From: Agapetus fuscipes
Taxonomy: Eukaryota > Arthropoda > Insecta > Trichoptera > Glossosomatidae
Direction: 5' to 3'
NCBI GenBank assembly: GCA_951799405.1
Contig: OX637351.1
Span: 8,588,251-8,652,250, forward strand
DNA length: 64,000 nucleotides
Numbering within the stretch: the stretch's first letter is position 1; each line of letters starts with the position of its first letter. Below, piece after piece: positions 27,094 through 35,548 of the stretch. The notes below the pieces were generated by a model. The model worked only from the letters and a program-made list of their open reading frames with translations, was not told the DNA's origin and ran no database searches. Made by a program: the position numbers and the translations under genes.

Positions 27094-28992
27094 CTTTCAT
27101 CGAACTGCTGAAGAGAAGGCTGGTAAGCTGCATACTGCATCTTTCTTCCGTACAAGCTGGCCCCACCTTCCGACATGTACCCATCCAAGCCATCTCCCAC
27201 CTGCCTCATCTTCATCCTCTCCTTCTCCAGATCTCTCCCTCTGTCTCCAGCGCCCAACCTCCTCAAGCAGTCACCTTCAGACATGTAACCGGCAGCAATA
27301 TCCAAATCACAGTACTCCGAAGACATGTAACCAGTCACATACTGTCCGTTTCTATTTAAATTGTAACCATTGACCAGATTCTCACGGCCGAAATTCGCTT
27401 TGACCGTATTTGAATACCCTTGAGGTTGCAGGTTCTTTGCTGATATTGGATTCGAAGTCCTGGCTGGCAGAGTGAGATGGCTGTTGTACCCTCGAAGCAA
27501 CGGTCTCATCGGTAGCACATTCATTGATGGATTCTCTTCATCCCCTAAAGAGTTGTCCCTTCCATGATTTGTAGTGTCAGAAACCCTCAGCATTTCAGGG
27601 ATTCTTTCAAACGAGTCTTTATTTGTTTTCCTTTCTTTAGTCGCGCGCATCTCAACTCCATTTTCGTTTTTGTACAGCTTGTCTGGTTCAGTTATGAATT
27701 GGTTTGTGTCAATTTTCCTGTTTGGGATGACTGGGGTGTGTCTAGCTTTGGACATCTCTGAGCCAGACTCACTGGAGGGCCTGTATATGACGCTGCCTTC
27801 ACTTGAATTTGAATTTTGACCCGTCGAAGCACTGTGCGTTGAATTTGAGTTTGAGCTCTCCGACATTTGGGAAGACAAGTTGGGGTTTGCTGTGATGGCT
27901 GAAGCTGTTTCAATGTTAGCATTATTTGGCATCGGCGAAACAATAAGTGTTTGTTTTTGACAATTTTCCTTTGTTAAACTGGACAATTCTCTGTTGAAAG
28001 GCAACGCGTTGTTAGAATTGACTGAATTGGTCATCAAAGTTGAATTGCTTTGGCTTGTACTCATTTGTGTAGCACTATTGGAAGACTTAGTTACATTCAA
28101 ATTAGCTTTATCATCTTTAGGAATCTTCGACGTGCCTTTGACAGCAGCCGTTGGTTTTGGAATTCCTGTTGAATTTTGACCCTGCGCCATGTTGGGGTTT
28201 GAAGCAAACGATGTATTTGAGTTAGAATTTGGAATCACATTATTTTGAACCACTTTTGGTTGCTGTATATTACTAACTGGCACAGTCTTACATTCTACAG
28301 GTGACAACTTGTTCTGTTCTGGAGCTATTCTAGGATCCTGTGACAGAGTCAGTTTCATCTGTGACCCAGACAACCTTGATATTTTTGTGTCTTGTGGTTT
28401 CACTGGTAACTTATTGACAGCAGAACTTTTCAAAGCATCATCTACAACTTGCACACCTTTACTATTCACAGTTTTAACCACTGGAACAGTTTTAACTTCT
28501 TTCTGCTGCAATTTCGGACTATTTTTCGATGCTTTTTCAGGTTTCGGTTGTTTCTGGTTCACGTTTGCTTCTTTTTGTGGCTTGGACGTTGCTAACTTAG
28601 ATTTTAAGCTCTTGCTTGATATCTTTTGTTCAGTCTTGTTGGTCATCGTGTTCACTTCACTCTGAGGCTGTTTGTAATTGATATTGTTTGGGGTTTTGAT
28701 ATGTTGATTGGTGTGGGCTTCGTTCAAGCTCAGACTGGAGTCAGATCTTTCACTCTTGGCTGATGAGAAGCCACTGGATGAACTGGTTCGCTTGGAGATG
28801 GCTGGGCTGTTTCTGTGCCTGTCTGAAGACTTGTCCTTGAAGAGCTTCAGCTTGTCTAGCATGGAGTGCTTGGTTTGTGGTTGCGTTTGATGAGGAGGGG
28901 GTGTTGGGGCTCCGGGAGAAGCCAGCTGGGTGGAGTAGGGACTGGCGGGGATTTTACTGCCTGGAGCAATCAGAGAAGAATTTGGACGTGAC
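27094..28992 (-). CDS. Neuron navigator (NAV/sickie) large central exon, 1.9 kb
   Basis: The exon is 1899 bp (one leading base, 632 codons, two trailing), with acceptor GTGTTTCCAG and donor GAAAG|GTAAGA. The N-terminal part reads SRPNSSLIAPGSKIPASPYS and a Pro-rich run, then MLDKLKLFKDKSSDRHRNSP and SKRTSSSSGFSSAKSERSDS SLSLN, hallmark NAV sequence. A long Asn/Ser/Thr/Lys-rich disordered stretch follows. The last 90 residues contain three GYMS boxes: VTGYMSSEYCD, AAGYMSEGDCL and DGYMSEGGASLYGRK; GYM(S/T)(D/E)GG.(L/S)LY is conserved across NAVs. It ends SLQQFDE. The central NAV region is linked to microtubule and EB1 binding. The exon is open from acceptor to donor with no stop or frameshift. 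Confidence 0.97.
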
Positions 28993-29264
28993 CTGGAAAC
29001 ACAAACAATACATAATTTAGATTAAACTTGGGAGTGCTACAAGCAATATATTTCATTTCATGCGTTTTGAGTTTTTAATGACCTTCATATTATGAAATCA
29101 GTAAGAGCTTATAAGAGAGCTACCTTCAGCTATAGGTGTTTGATTGTCTTTTATCTAATTCTATTATTAATAACAAATGTCGAGGATCTTTTCCAGAGTC
29201 GAACTCCTGATATCCGCCAAAGGCAAAAAACAGTATACTTCAGTCACATAATACAAAATGACAT

Positions 29265-29440
29265 ATATTAGCTCCTCCGTCTCATCACACAAGGAATAAT
29301 TGAGGAACGACGGGTTCCAGGTCGAAGAAGAACATTCTGGTTAAAGAACCTGAGACAGTGGTTTGGTAGAAACACAAGATCCTTCCTTCGTAAAGCAGAA
29401 TTGAAGGTGCCAATTGCACACTGTCACTGAAGAGGCACAG
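29265..29440 (+). pseudogene. RTE-type LINE C-terminal fragment
   Basis: Remnants read GRRRTFWLKNLRQWFGRNTR and SFLRKAELKVPIA, matching the end of the LINE at 41880-42200 (RRRTSWLKNLRQ..FRAA.SKVQIAMMIA). It is short and degraded. Confidence 0.7.
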
Positions 29441-29580
29441 GAAGTTCTAATTTCTAATTAAAAGTGTGGAAACGCTTAGGTGGTTGAGACCGGGAATTTC
29501 CCCTCAATAAATAATAATAATAAACTAAATTTATCTACGCCTTTTTTAGATTTATATCACTACAAAGGCGCGTGTGGGCT

Positions 29581-29768
29581 CTAGCGGGAAAATATAAATG
29601 ATTTAAGCATCTTCCTCAAGGCTGTCTCATCTTCCTGGACTCTCAGCCTCTCTGGGAGAGCATTCCATGCCGCTGGCCCAGCAGCACAGAAAGAGCGGTT
29701 CCCGAAGACTGTGCATGACTGTCTTTTGGGCAGTTCCAACAAACTGGCACATGACCTAGCTGGCCTCA
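29581..29768 (-). pseudogene. CR1-like LINE C-terminus next to NAV donor
   Basis: Minus-strand reading: LRPARSCASLLELPKRQSCT, VFGNRSFCAAGPAAWNALPE and ALRKMLKSFIFSR then a stop. It is the same type of LINE C-terminus as at 14540 and 15960 but a different lineage. It begins about 10 bp downstream of the splice donor of exon 29779-29896 and is in another frame (the host frame meets TAA at the donor). Confidence 0.85.
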
Positions 29769-29778
29769 GTGGACTTAC

Positions 29779-29896
29779 CCATGTTGGTTTCCTTGGTTCT
29801 GAGGAGTGCACTGCAGGTTTGAGGACCTGGAGTTTCCTCCAGGACTGCTGGAGCGGCTGGAGCTGGCTGATGCTGCTTTGCCACTTCCTCCTCCAC
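29779..29896 (-). CDS. Neuron navigator (NAV/sickie) exon, Gly/Ser-rich
   Basis: A 118-bp exon with two leading and two trailing bases; acceptor TTGATTATTTCAG, donor ACATGG|GTAAGTCC (strong). It encodes GGGSGKAASASSSRSSSPGG then NSRSSNLQCTPQNQGNQHG. The trailing GG joins the G of the large exon to give Gly, followed by SRPNSS. The leading GT completes the Gly begun at the end of exon 42950-43029. It is a disordered Ser/Gly linker typical of the N-terminal half of NAVs. Confidence 0.92.
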
Positions 29897-29994
29897 CTGA
29901 AATAATCAAGGTCGAATCAATATTGATGATTCATATCCTGTAAGACTTATGATAATAATGCGGTGTAGACACTATACCAGACGCGAGGAGAAAC

Positions 29995-30240
29995 GAACTA
30001 ATCTAATCTAAGTTGCAAAGATATGTAACATGAAGGATTCAGATTATATGCATTTTCCCAAGCAGACAAGTTCACGCTCCAGCATGCCGATATGGGCTAA
30101 CAATATAAAAACCCAATCTCAATGAACATACACGCTGCAACTCTTGCCGACCTTCCCTGAAACAGGGGAGCCATTGGCAAAGTGGACCATTTTTTACAGT
30201 ATGGGTGGTCAGCCTCATACCAACCTTTAAGTCAAGTTAT
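29995..30240 (-). mobile_element. Family C, near full length
   Basis: It runs from AACTAATCTAATCTAAGTTG through CAAGCAGACAAGTTCACGCT, CAACTCTTGCCGACCTTCCC to ACCAACCTTTAAGTCAAG at 30236, the standard 5' boundary. Confidence 0.9.
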
Positions 30241-30544
30241 CTCAAAATAATTATTCTGAAATGTCTGACTCTACCCATTGCACGCGTCTGATATTTATTT
30301 AGATTAGTGACTTACAATGAGTGGACACCTAAAGCTGCGTTGTGTGTTGCACTTCAGCTACACAACGTGTTTTGTGTTTACTTTGGCGCGCATTTATGTT
30401 CGAATTTGGAACAATGTTTGAATTTTGAACGTGGAACGTGAACTGCGTTCCATTCGCGCGGGAAATTCCGAAAAAGGGCGCTGATAATACAACAACCCTA
30501 TAATCTAAGTTGCACTGATGCATAATTTCTGTGGTATTTAATAA

Positions 30545-30840
30545 TAATAATAATTATCAGGATGATTTATTTGGTGAGCGCTGTTTTTGTGGGAATCACA
30601 CTTCAAGAGTCCTCTGCGAGCTTGGTCGTCGTTATAGAAAGCGCCAATCCTAAAGCAAGATCCAGTTGATGTAAGGCTGGATGGACCTCAGGTGACCGGT
30701 AAAGGTATATGATTATTTTAACCCAGCGATGAACATATTTGAAAATATAAATGGTATATTTTTTGTGCTCCACCGGAATTCGAACCCACAACCTTCCATT
30801 TACAAGTCCGAAATGTTTACACCTACGGACCGGTCTGTTC
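30545..30840 (-). mobile_element. SINE B, full length
   Basis: Minus strand: ACCGGTCCGTAGGTGTAAAC (degraded box A), GGTTGTGGGTTCGAATTCCG (box B), TATATTTTCAAATATGTTC, CGTCGTTATAGAAAGCGCC (inverted), AGAGGACTCTTGAAGTGTG and GCGCTCACCAAATAAATCAT, then an ATT-rich tail at 30540-30560. The last ~25 bp resemble the CR1-like LINE terminus. Confidence 0.85.
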
Positions 30841-30999
30841 ATTGGTCATTTCATATGGATGGTCACGTATTGCACCTCCCGCGTGACTACGCTTGAATAA
30901 AAGTGTATTATCATGATTGTTTTACTAACATTGAAAGCTTACACTTGATTCACATACACATTACTCGATAAACATATATCACATATTTTGATTTTTATT

Positions 31000-31265
31000 T
31001 CTGCCCTTGACTTATAAGTTGGTATGCGGCTGACCACCCATGCTGTAGAAAATGTTTCACTTTGTCAATGTCATCCACGTTTCAGGAAAGGTCAGCAGGA
31101 GTTGCAGGGTGTATGTCCATTTGAGGTTTCATTTTATGTTGTAGTTGTAGGTTCACATGTGGCATGTGCAAGCGCGAACTTGTACGCATCTACTTGTGAG
31201 AATGCATAATGTAATGTGAATCCCCAATGTTACATATCTTTGTAACTTAGATTAGATTAGAGTAG
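31000..31265 (+). mobile_element. Family C, full length
   Basis: From CCTTGACTTATAAGTTGGTA to CTTTGTAACTTAGATTAGAT. It is preceded by unrelated sequence, so it has the fixed 5' end without LINE. Confidence 0.9.
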
Positions 31266-31307
31266 ATTTCTCTCGTTGTTAACGATACCAACGAATCGTC
31301 GCGAATA

Positions 31308-31311
31308 CAGT

Positions 31312-31347
<36 letters not shown>

Positions 31348-31348
31348 G
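31308..31348. repeat. TA microsatellite
   Basis: An alternating TA run with one AAA interruption. Confidence 0.95.
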
Positions 31349-31480
31349 TTAAAAGTTAAACGATTTTATTATAATTTCAATTCAATTCAAAGTAGGTTAT
31401 CAATAATTGCATTTTAGGAACTAGAGTCCTCGATCCTGTGGGACGATTATTTATTATTTTCTTTTTTAAATACAACTTTA

Positions 31481-31708
31481 CAGAATAAAGTATCTAATAC
31501 TTTTTTATGAAACACTGTTTTTATTTCACTCGTTTATTTTAATAAATAAATTTTAAAACGTCTTCAGTCTAAGTAATTATAAAAATAAACGAGTGAAATA
31601 AAAATAATGATTCATAAAAAAAGTATTACTTTATTCTGTTTTATATAAAAAAAAGATTAACAATGAATTTTCACAGTGTTAATACACAGACCATAAAAAA
31701 TATATTAT
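31481..31708. mobile_element. Hairpin element K, copy 2
   Basis: A long imperfect inverted repeat: CAGAATAAAGTATCTAATAC (31481) and TTTTATTTCACTCGTTTATT pair with AATAAACGAGTGAAATAAAA and GTATTACTTTATTCTG (to 31638). The core TGAATTTTCACAGTGTTAAT plus ACACAGACCATAAAAAATA follows at 31662-31702. Confidence 0.7.
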
Positions 31709-31899
31709 TTTGTTTATTTTAAAATTTAACAATCAAGGTTAGAGGAAGTACTTTTTTCTATTGATAGTCATTTTTTAACAATCACAAATTGAATTAAATT
31801 AAACGACATGTATGGAGCTTTTGAATATCAATTTACAAGTGACAGCTGTAAGATTGGGTTCTTACCACCTCTATATACTCTATGCGAGGATATAAGAAT

Positions 31900-32105
31900 A
31901 TTATACACGTCGTATAGTAGTAACACTTCGGACTCGTAAATGAAAGGTCAAGGGTTCAAATCCCGGCGGAGCAAAAAAAATACACCTTACAGCAACTGGA
32001 TCTTGCTTGAGAATTGGCGCTCTCTAAAGCGACAACCAACTTCGCAGGGGGCTCTTGAGTTGTAATTCTCAAGAAAACGGCGCTCACAGCAAATAAAACA
32101 TCCAT
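31900..32105 (+). mobile_element. SINE B copy with internal deletion
   Basis: Head remnants GTAGTAACACTTCGGACTCG, box B GGGTTCAAATCCC and GGCGGAGCA, then a jump to CAGCAACTGGATCTTGCTTG, CAACCAACTTCGCAGGGGGC and AAAACGGCGCTCACAGCAAA. The 3' end is complete; the middle is missing. Confidence 0.75.
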
Positions 32106-32480
32106 GTACACATTGGCAAATTGTTACCGACATTGATGTATGGATGTGAGGCATGAACTGTGAGTGATAGGGAGTTGAGTAAGGCATGCACGATTGAAAT
32201 GGTGCACTTGAGAAGTATGACAGGAAAAACTAAGAGATTAATAAATTATTAAATGTAAGTTTACAGAGGATGTGAAAGTAAAGGTACGAAAAATGTGAAA
32301 AGATGGTTTGGCGATGTAGAAAGAATTGTAAATAAAAGACTGACAAAGTGTAAAGGAAGGTATAGCTTTATAAAGGTAGGGATAATTTTGAAGAATAAGA
32401 AATAGGGACAGAGAGAATGTAAAAAAAGAAAATGTGATGGACTTAATGCATTGAAAGAGGTAGGCGAGAATAGAAAGGAA
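32105..32480 (+). pseudogene. Degraded LINE C-terminal region
   Basis: Remnants of PTLMYGCEAWTVSDRELSKA, CTIEMVHLRSMTGKT, VRKMWKRWFGDVERI and KKMWWT.CIERGRRE can be read across frameshifts. It is related to the LINE at 35549-38263. Confidence 0.7.
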
Positions 32481-32717
32481 ACAAGTCGACCGGTTTAAAT
32501 TTTGACCCAACAAATGCTATCTTGGTATTATAATAAAGTGGATTGTGTGTATAAACCTGAGTTGTCTATCCCTTTTTCGCCCACGCGTATAAATGAGATT
32601 TTGCAATGGTTAGAAGGAGAGGGGAACGCGAATTGAGACAGACAGTGTGCAGATATTTAGGTAGTGATGTGAAAAGTTAACGATATTCCTAATCTTTAAT
32701 CTAAGTTGCAAATATAT

Positions 32718-33062
32718 CGTTACGATTTTCCTGGGGCTATTTTTAAATTAAACTGCATTTTTTTTAACATAATTTATTTTACACGGTTTGGTTCCCTATT
32801 TACAATAAATGATAATTTCTGCTTATTGTCCTTCACGGCAAAATGCTTGGAGCGACTTATTGCTCTCCGCACCATTGCGGTCCCTATATATAGGTACAAA
32901 AGAGATTTTTCTCGCATATTCCAGATCATTCTTTGATTTCTCGCTCACACCAGAACGCCGTTCTATGCACTACCACCATCATGGACTACTCCTGAATGGT
33001 TCTACCCACACTATCGTACATGTGTAGGTGCGCGTAGGTACTTTGATTTCAAGGTTCGTAAC
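32718..33062 (-). mobile_element. Solo LTR F, nearly complete
   Basis: On the minus strand it begins TGTTACGAACCTTGAAATCA at 33062, has AGTACCTACGCGCACCTACA, AACGGCGTTCTGGTGTGAGC, TATA box TATATATAG (about 32885-32893), CGCAATGGTGCGGAGAGC, ACCAAACCGTGTAAAATAAA and ends AAAATCGTAAC near 32718. ATAT flanks both ends. TGTTAC...GTAACA ends, TATA and poly(A) signal fit an LTR retrotransposon; no internal part is present, so a solo LTR. Confidence 0.78.
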
Positions 33063-33064
33063 AA

Positions 33065-33420
33065 TATATATAAATTTAATTACATGCCCAAGAGCAGACC
33101 CGTGTGATTTCGCGCTTACACATGCAGCATGTGTGCTTACAAAAGAAATCAAACCTCACGTGAACATACACCTTGCAACTGAGACTGAGAATGAGGTGAA
33201 CTAACAAAATTTAACTAACGTTTTAAAGTGTATTGTCACAAGCAGATACGTGTAAATTAACGCTTCTACATGCTGCATGTATATTTGCAAAATAAAAACC
33301 GAAGCTACAAATAAATTTATCCCTACAACTTTTTCCGCCCTTCGTACAGGAGTGGCATGGACACTTACTTTTTACAGCATGGGTGTTCAGCCTCATATCA
33401 AACTATTGTTCAAGACAGTA
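33065..33420 (-). mobile_element. Two truncated family C copies
   Basis: 33070-33180 has CCCAAGAGCAGACCCGTGTG and CGCTTACACATGCAGCATGT to CACCTTGCAACT. 33210-33415 repeats the pattern (CACAAGCAGATACGTGTAAA, TACAACTTTTTCCGCCCTTC, TACAGCATGGGTGTTCAGCC). Both are divergent. Confidence 0.7.
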
Positions 33421-33802
33421 ATTAGTCGTTGGTCAAGTATGACATACCAAATTAAACATGAAATAGTATTAGATGCAACGTAACAGGTACAAAATCAAAT
33501 AAAACATAAAGTAACAGATACAGATTAAAATTTTCCAAATAACAGATAGAGAGTATCACCTACGAAGTAACAGATATTTCAAATATCACACGTTCCTACA
33601 CTGTTGTAATTCAGATATCGTTGCGTCAACAATTATTGCAGATAGCAAGAAAACGCTTTGTATGCCGCAGGACTGTCTCTGTAGCAGGAACAGATACTTT
33701 ATGAATATACCTAATACCAACGGATACATCATTACTAACATAATTTATTAATGTAATCCCTATACATAGATTTTAGATTATAGAATACAATCCGAATTAA
33801 AG

Positions 33803-34025
33803 TCCGGTCGATAGCTCAGCTGCTAGAGTGCTTGCATTCCATGCCGAGCTCGGGTTCGAATCCCACCGAGGGTGCCAAAAATGATCTCCCGGTCGCATGA
33901 AGTAGGGTTTCCCAGCTCCCGAAGGGAGTGGTTCTCATTTCTTTTACAGGCTGAGTAAACCTTGCCGGTATTACATTTGCGTTTGAAATAAATATCGAAA
34001 CGGGAAATCATTTCTGACACCCTCG
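33803..34025. mobile_element. Fold-back SINE A
   Basis: 33803-33890 is a plus-strand SINE A head (GGTCGATAGCTCAGCTGCTA, GGTTCGAATCCCACCGAGGG). 33895-34025 is SINE A in the opposite orientation (GGGTTTCCCAGCTCCCGAAG, GGCTGAGTAAACCTTGCCGG, GAAACGGGAAATCATTTCTG, ACACCCTCGGTGG). The ends pair, so the unit folds into a hairpin. Confidence 0.85.
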
Positions 34026-34034
34026 GTGGTTGTG

Positions 34035-34250
34035 TGTGTTCCTTGACTTATAGATTGGTTTTACATTACAAATATCACCCCTGTTCCAGGGAAGGTCGGC
34101 AAGAGTGGAAGGGTGTATGCTCATTTAAGATTGGGTTTTATATTGTAAGTCCACACGCAGCATGTTTAAGCGCGAACTTATACGTGTCTGCTTGTTAAAA
34201 TGCATGTAATGATATCTTTGCAACTTAGTTTATATTAGATAAGATTAGAC
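34035..34250 (+). mobile_element. Family C copy with 5' internal deletion
   Basis: TTCCTTGACTTATAGATTGG is followed directly by TTTTACATTACAAATATCAC; about 35 bp are missing. The rest runs to TTTGCAACTTAGTTTATATT and AGATAAGATTAG. Confidence 0.85.
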
Positions 34251-34589
34251 AATGAATTGAGGAGAAGGAGTTAATACACCGCCAATTAATAATAATAATT
34301 GGACAATTTGTTTACAGGGCCGATTTGTATAGTGGCACTAGCCACCCCAAGGGCGCTTTTATGTGTTGAAGCTTCTGTTTCTGAAACTGCCATTCCAGAT
34401 CAACCGCCATTATTTTCATCCGATAGAAGATTAACAGTAAGAAATTGTTTTGTATCATCTGCGCTGCACTTTCTCGTTTGTCCTTTGGCATTCTCTCCCA
34501 GAGTAACAGCTGTGCTGAAGTCAGAGGTCAAGCCTTCTTGTGATATGACTACATATTGTATTGTTACGCTTTCAGCTGTATTCTATATG

Positions 34590-34930
34590 AAATTAAAATG
34601 ACAGAATTTATTTTTAAAGAATTTATTTTTCACAATTATCAATGTTTTTTACCACTTGACAGTAACTGGTTATATGTGTTACTCAGCGAAGTGCTTTCTT
34701 GCGACTCTTCTATTCCGTAGCATTTCGACCTCTTTTATAATGAACCAGAGAGGTATTTCTCGCAGTTTCGGGATCATTCCACCACCAGAACATTTACACA
34801 CACACAATCACTAGAATGTCCAATGTTCCAAGACACGAATACTCCTAGATGTTTCTGTATTATCATCAACATCATTTTGATGTATGTGTGTATAGGTATC
34901 ATTATACCCATCGATGTATAAGAACTAGAC
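34590..34930 (-). mobile_element. LTR F-related solo LTR
   Basis: The inverse of the 25170-25492 subtype: TTATTTTTCACAATTATCAA, CTCAGCGAAGTGCTTTCTTG, CTCTTTTATAATGAACCAGA, CATTCCACCACCAGAACATT, CTAGATGTTTCTGTATTATC. Confidence 0.65.
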
Positions 34931-34949
34931 GGCCTAATAAAAGCAATCC

Positions 34950-35135
34950 TTTCTAAATCTAAATCTAAATCTAAGCTACAAAGATATGTATCATTTGAGA
35001 TTCATATTAAATGCATTCCCACAAGCAGACACACATAATTTCGCGCTTACACATGCCGCATGTGGACCTACAATATAAAAAAACCCAATCTCAAATGAAC
35101 ATACACCCTGCAACTCCTGCCGACCTTCCCTGAAG
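34950..35135 (-). mobile_element. Family C copy
   Basis: Tail TCTAAATCTAAATCTAAGCT, then CACAAGCAGACACACATAAT, CGCTTACACATGCCGCATGT, and CTGCCGACCTTCCCTGAAGC, where it stops. Confidence 0.85.
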
Positions 35136-35548
35136 CATTGAGAATTAGAAATGCGCTAGCCCACTCATCATACAAATATCCAAATTCAGTCTATCGGCAA
35201 CCTTCCAACTATCAACAGGTGTATTACCTAATTTAAAAAAATATATATAAATACCATTGAGTAATAACGTAGAAGAGCAGAAACTAACTTACTGCATTGA
35301 TACATACTATAGCCTATAGCCCACATTTGTCTCAGTCCTGTCAAACGTTGCAGCGGTGTAGTCATACGGAATCAGGCCATTTTGTCCAAATACATTTTGT
35401 TTTTCTACACCCAAATATAACATGTGCCATAATGTCTTAAAATAATATATTTTTCCTTAAAAATTCGTTAATTTTAACTTTCACTATATCTGTCAATTCT
35501 AGCTGTGCTGGGACTTGTTCGGCAGCCATTATTATTCGTATTATTCTG

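Noticed and set aside
28309..28665. Plus-strand frame of 118 codons over the NAV exon
   Set aside because: It is the complement of the 632-codon NAV exon; Cys/Phe/Leu-rich composition is that of an antisense shadow.
29581..29811. NAV exon fused in frame to a LINE C-terminus
   Set aside because: The continuous minus-strand frame is not the NAV frame; in the NAV frame TAA follows immediately at the donor, and the donor is strong.
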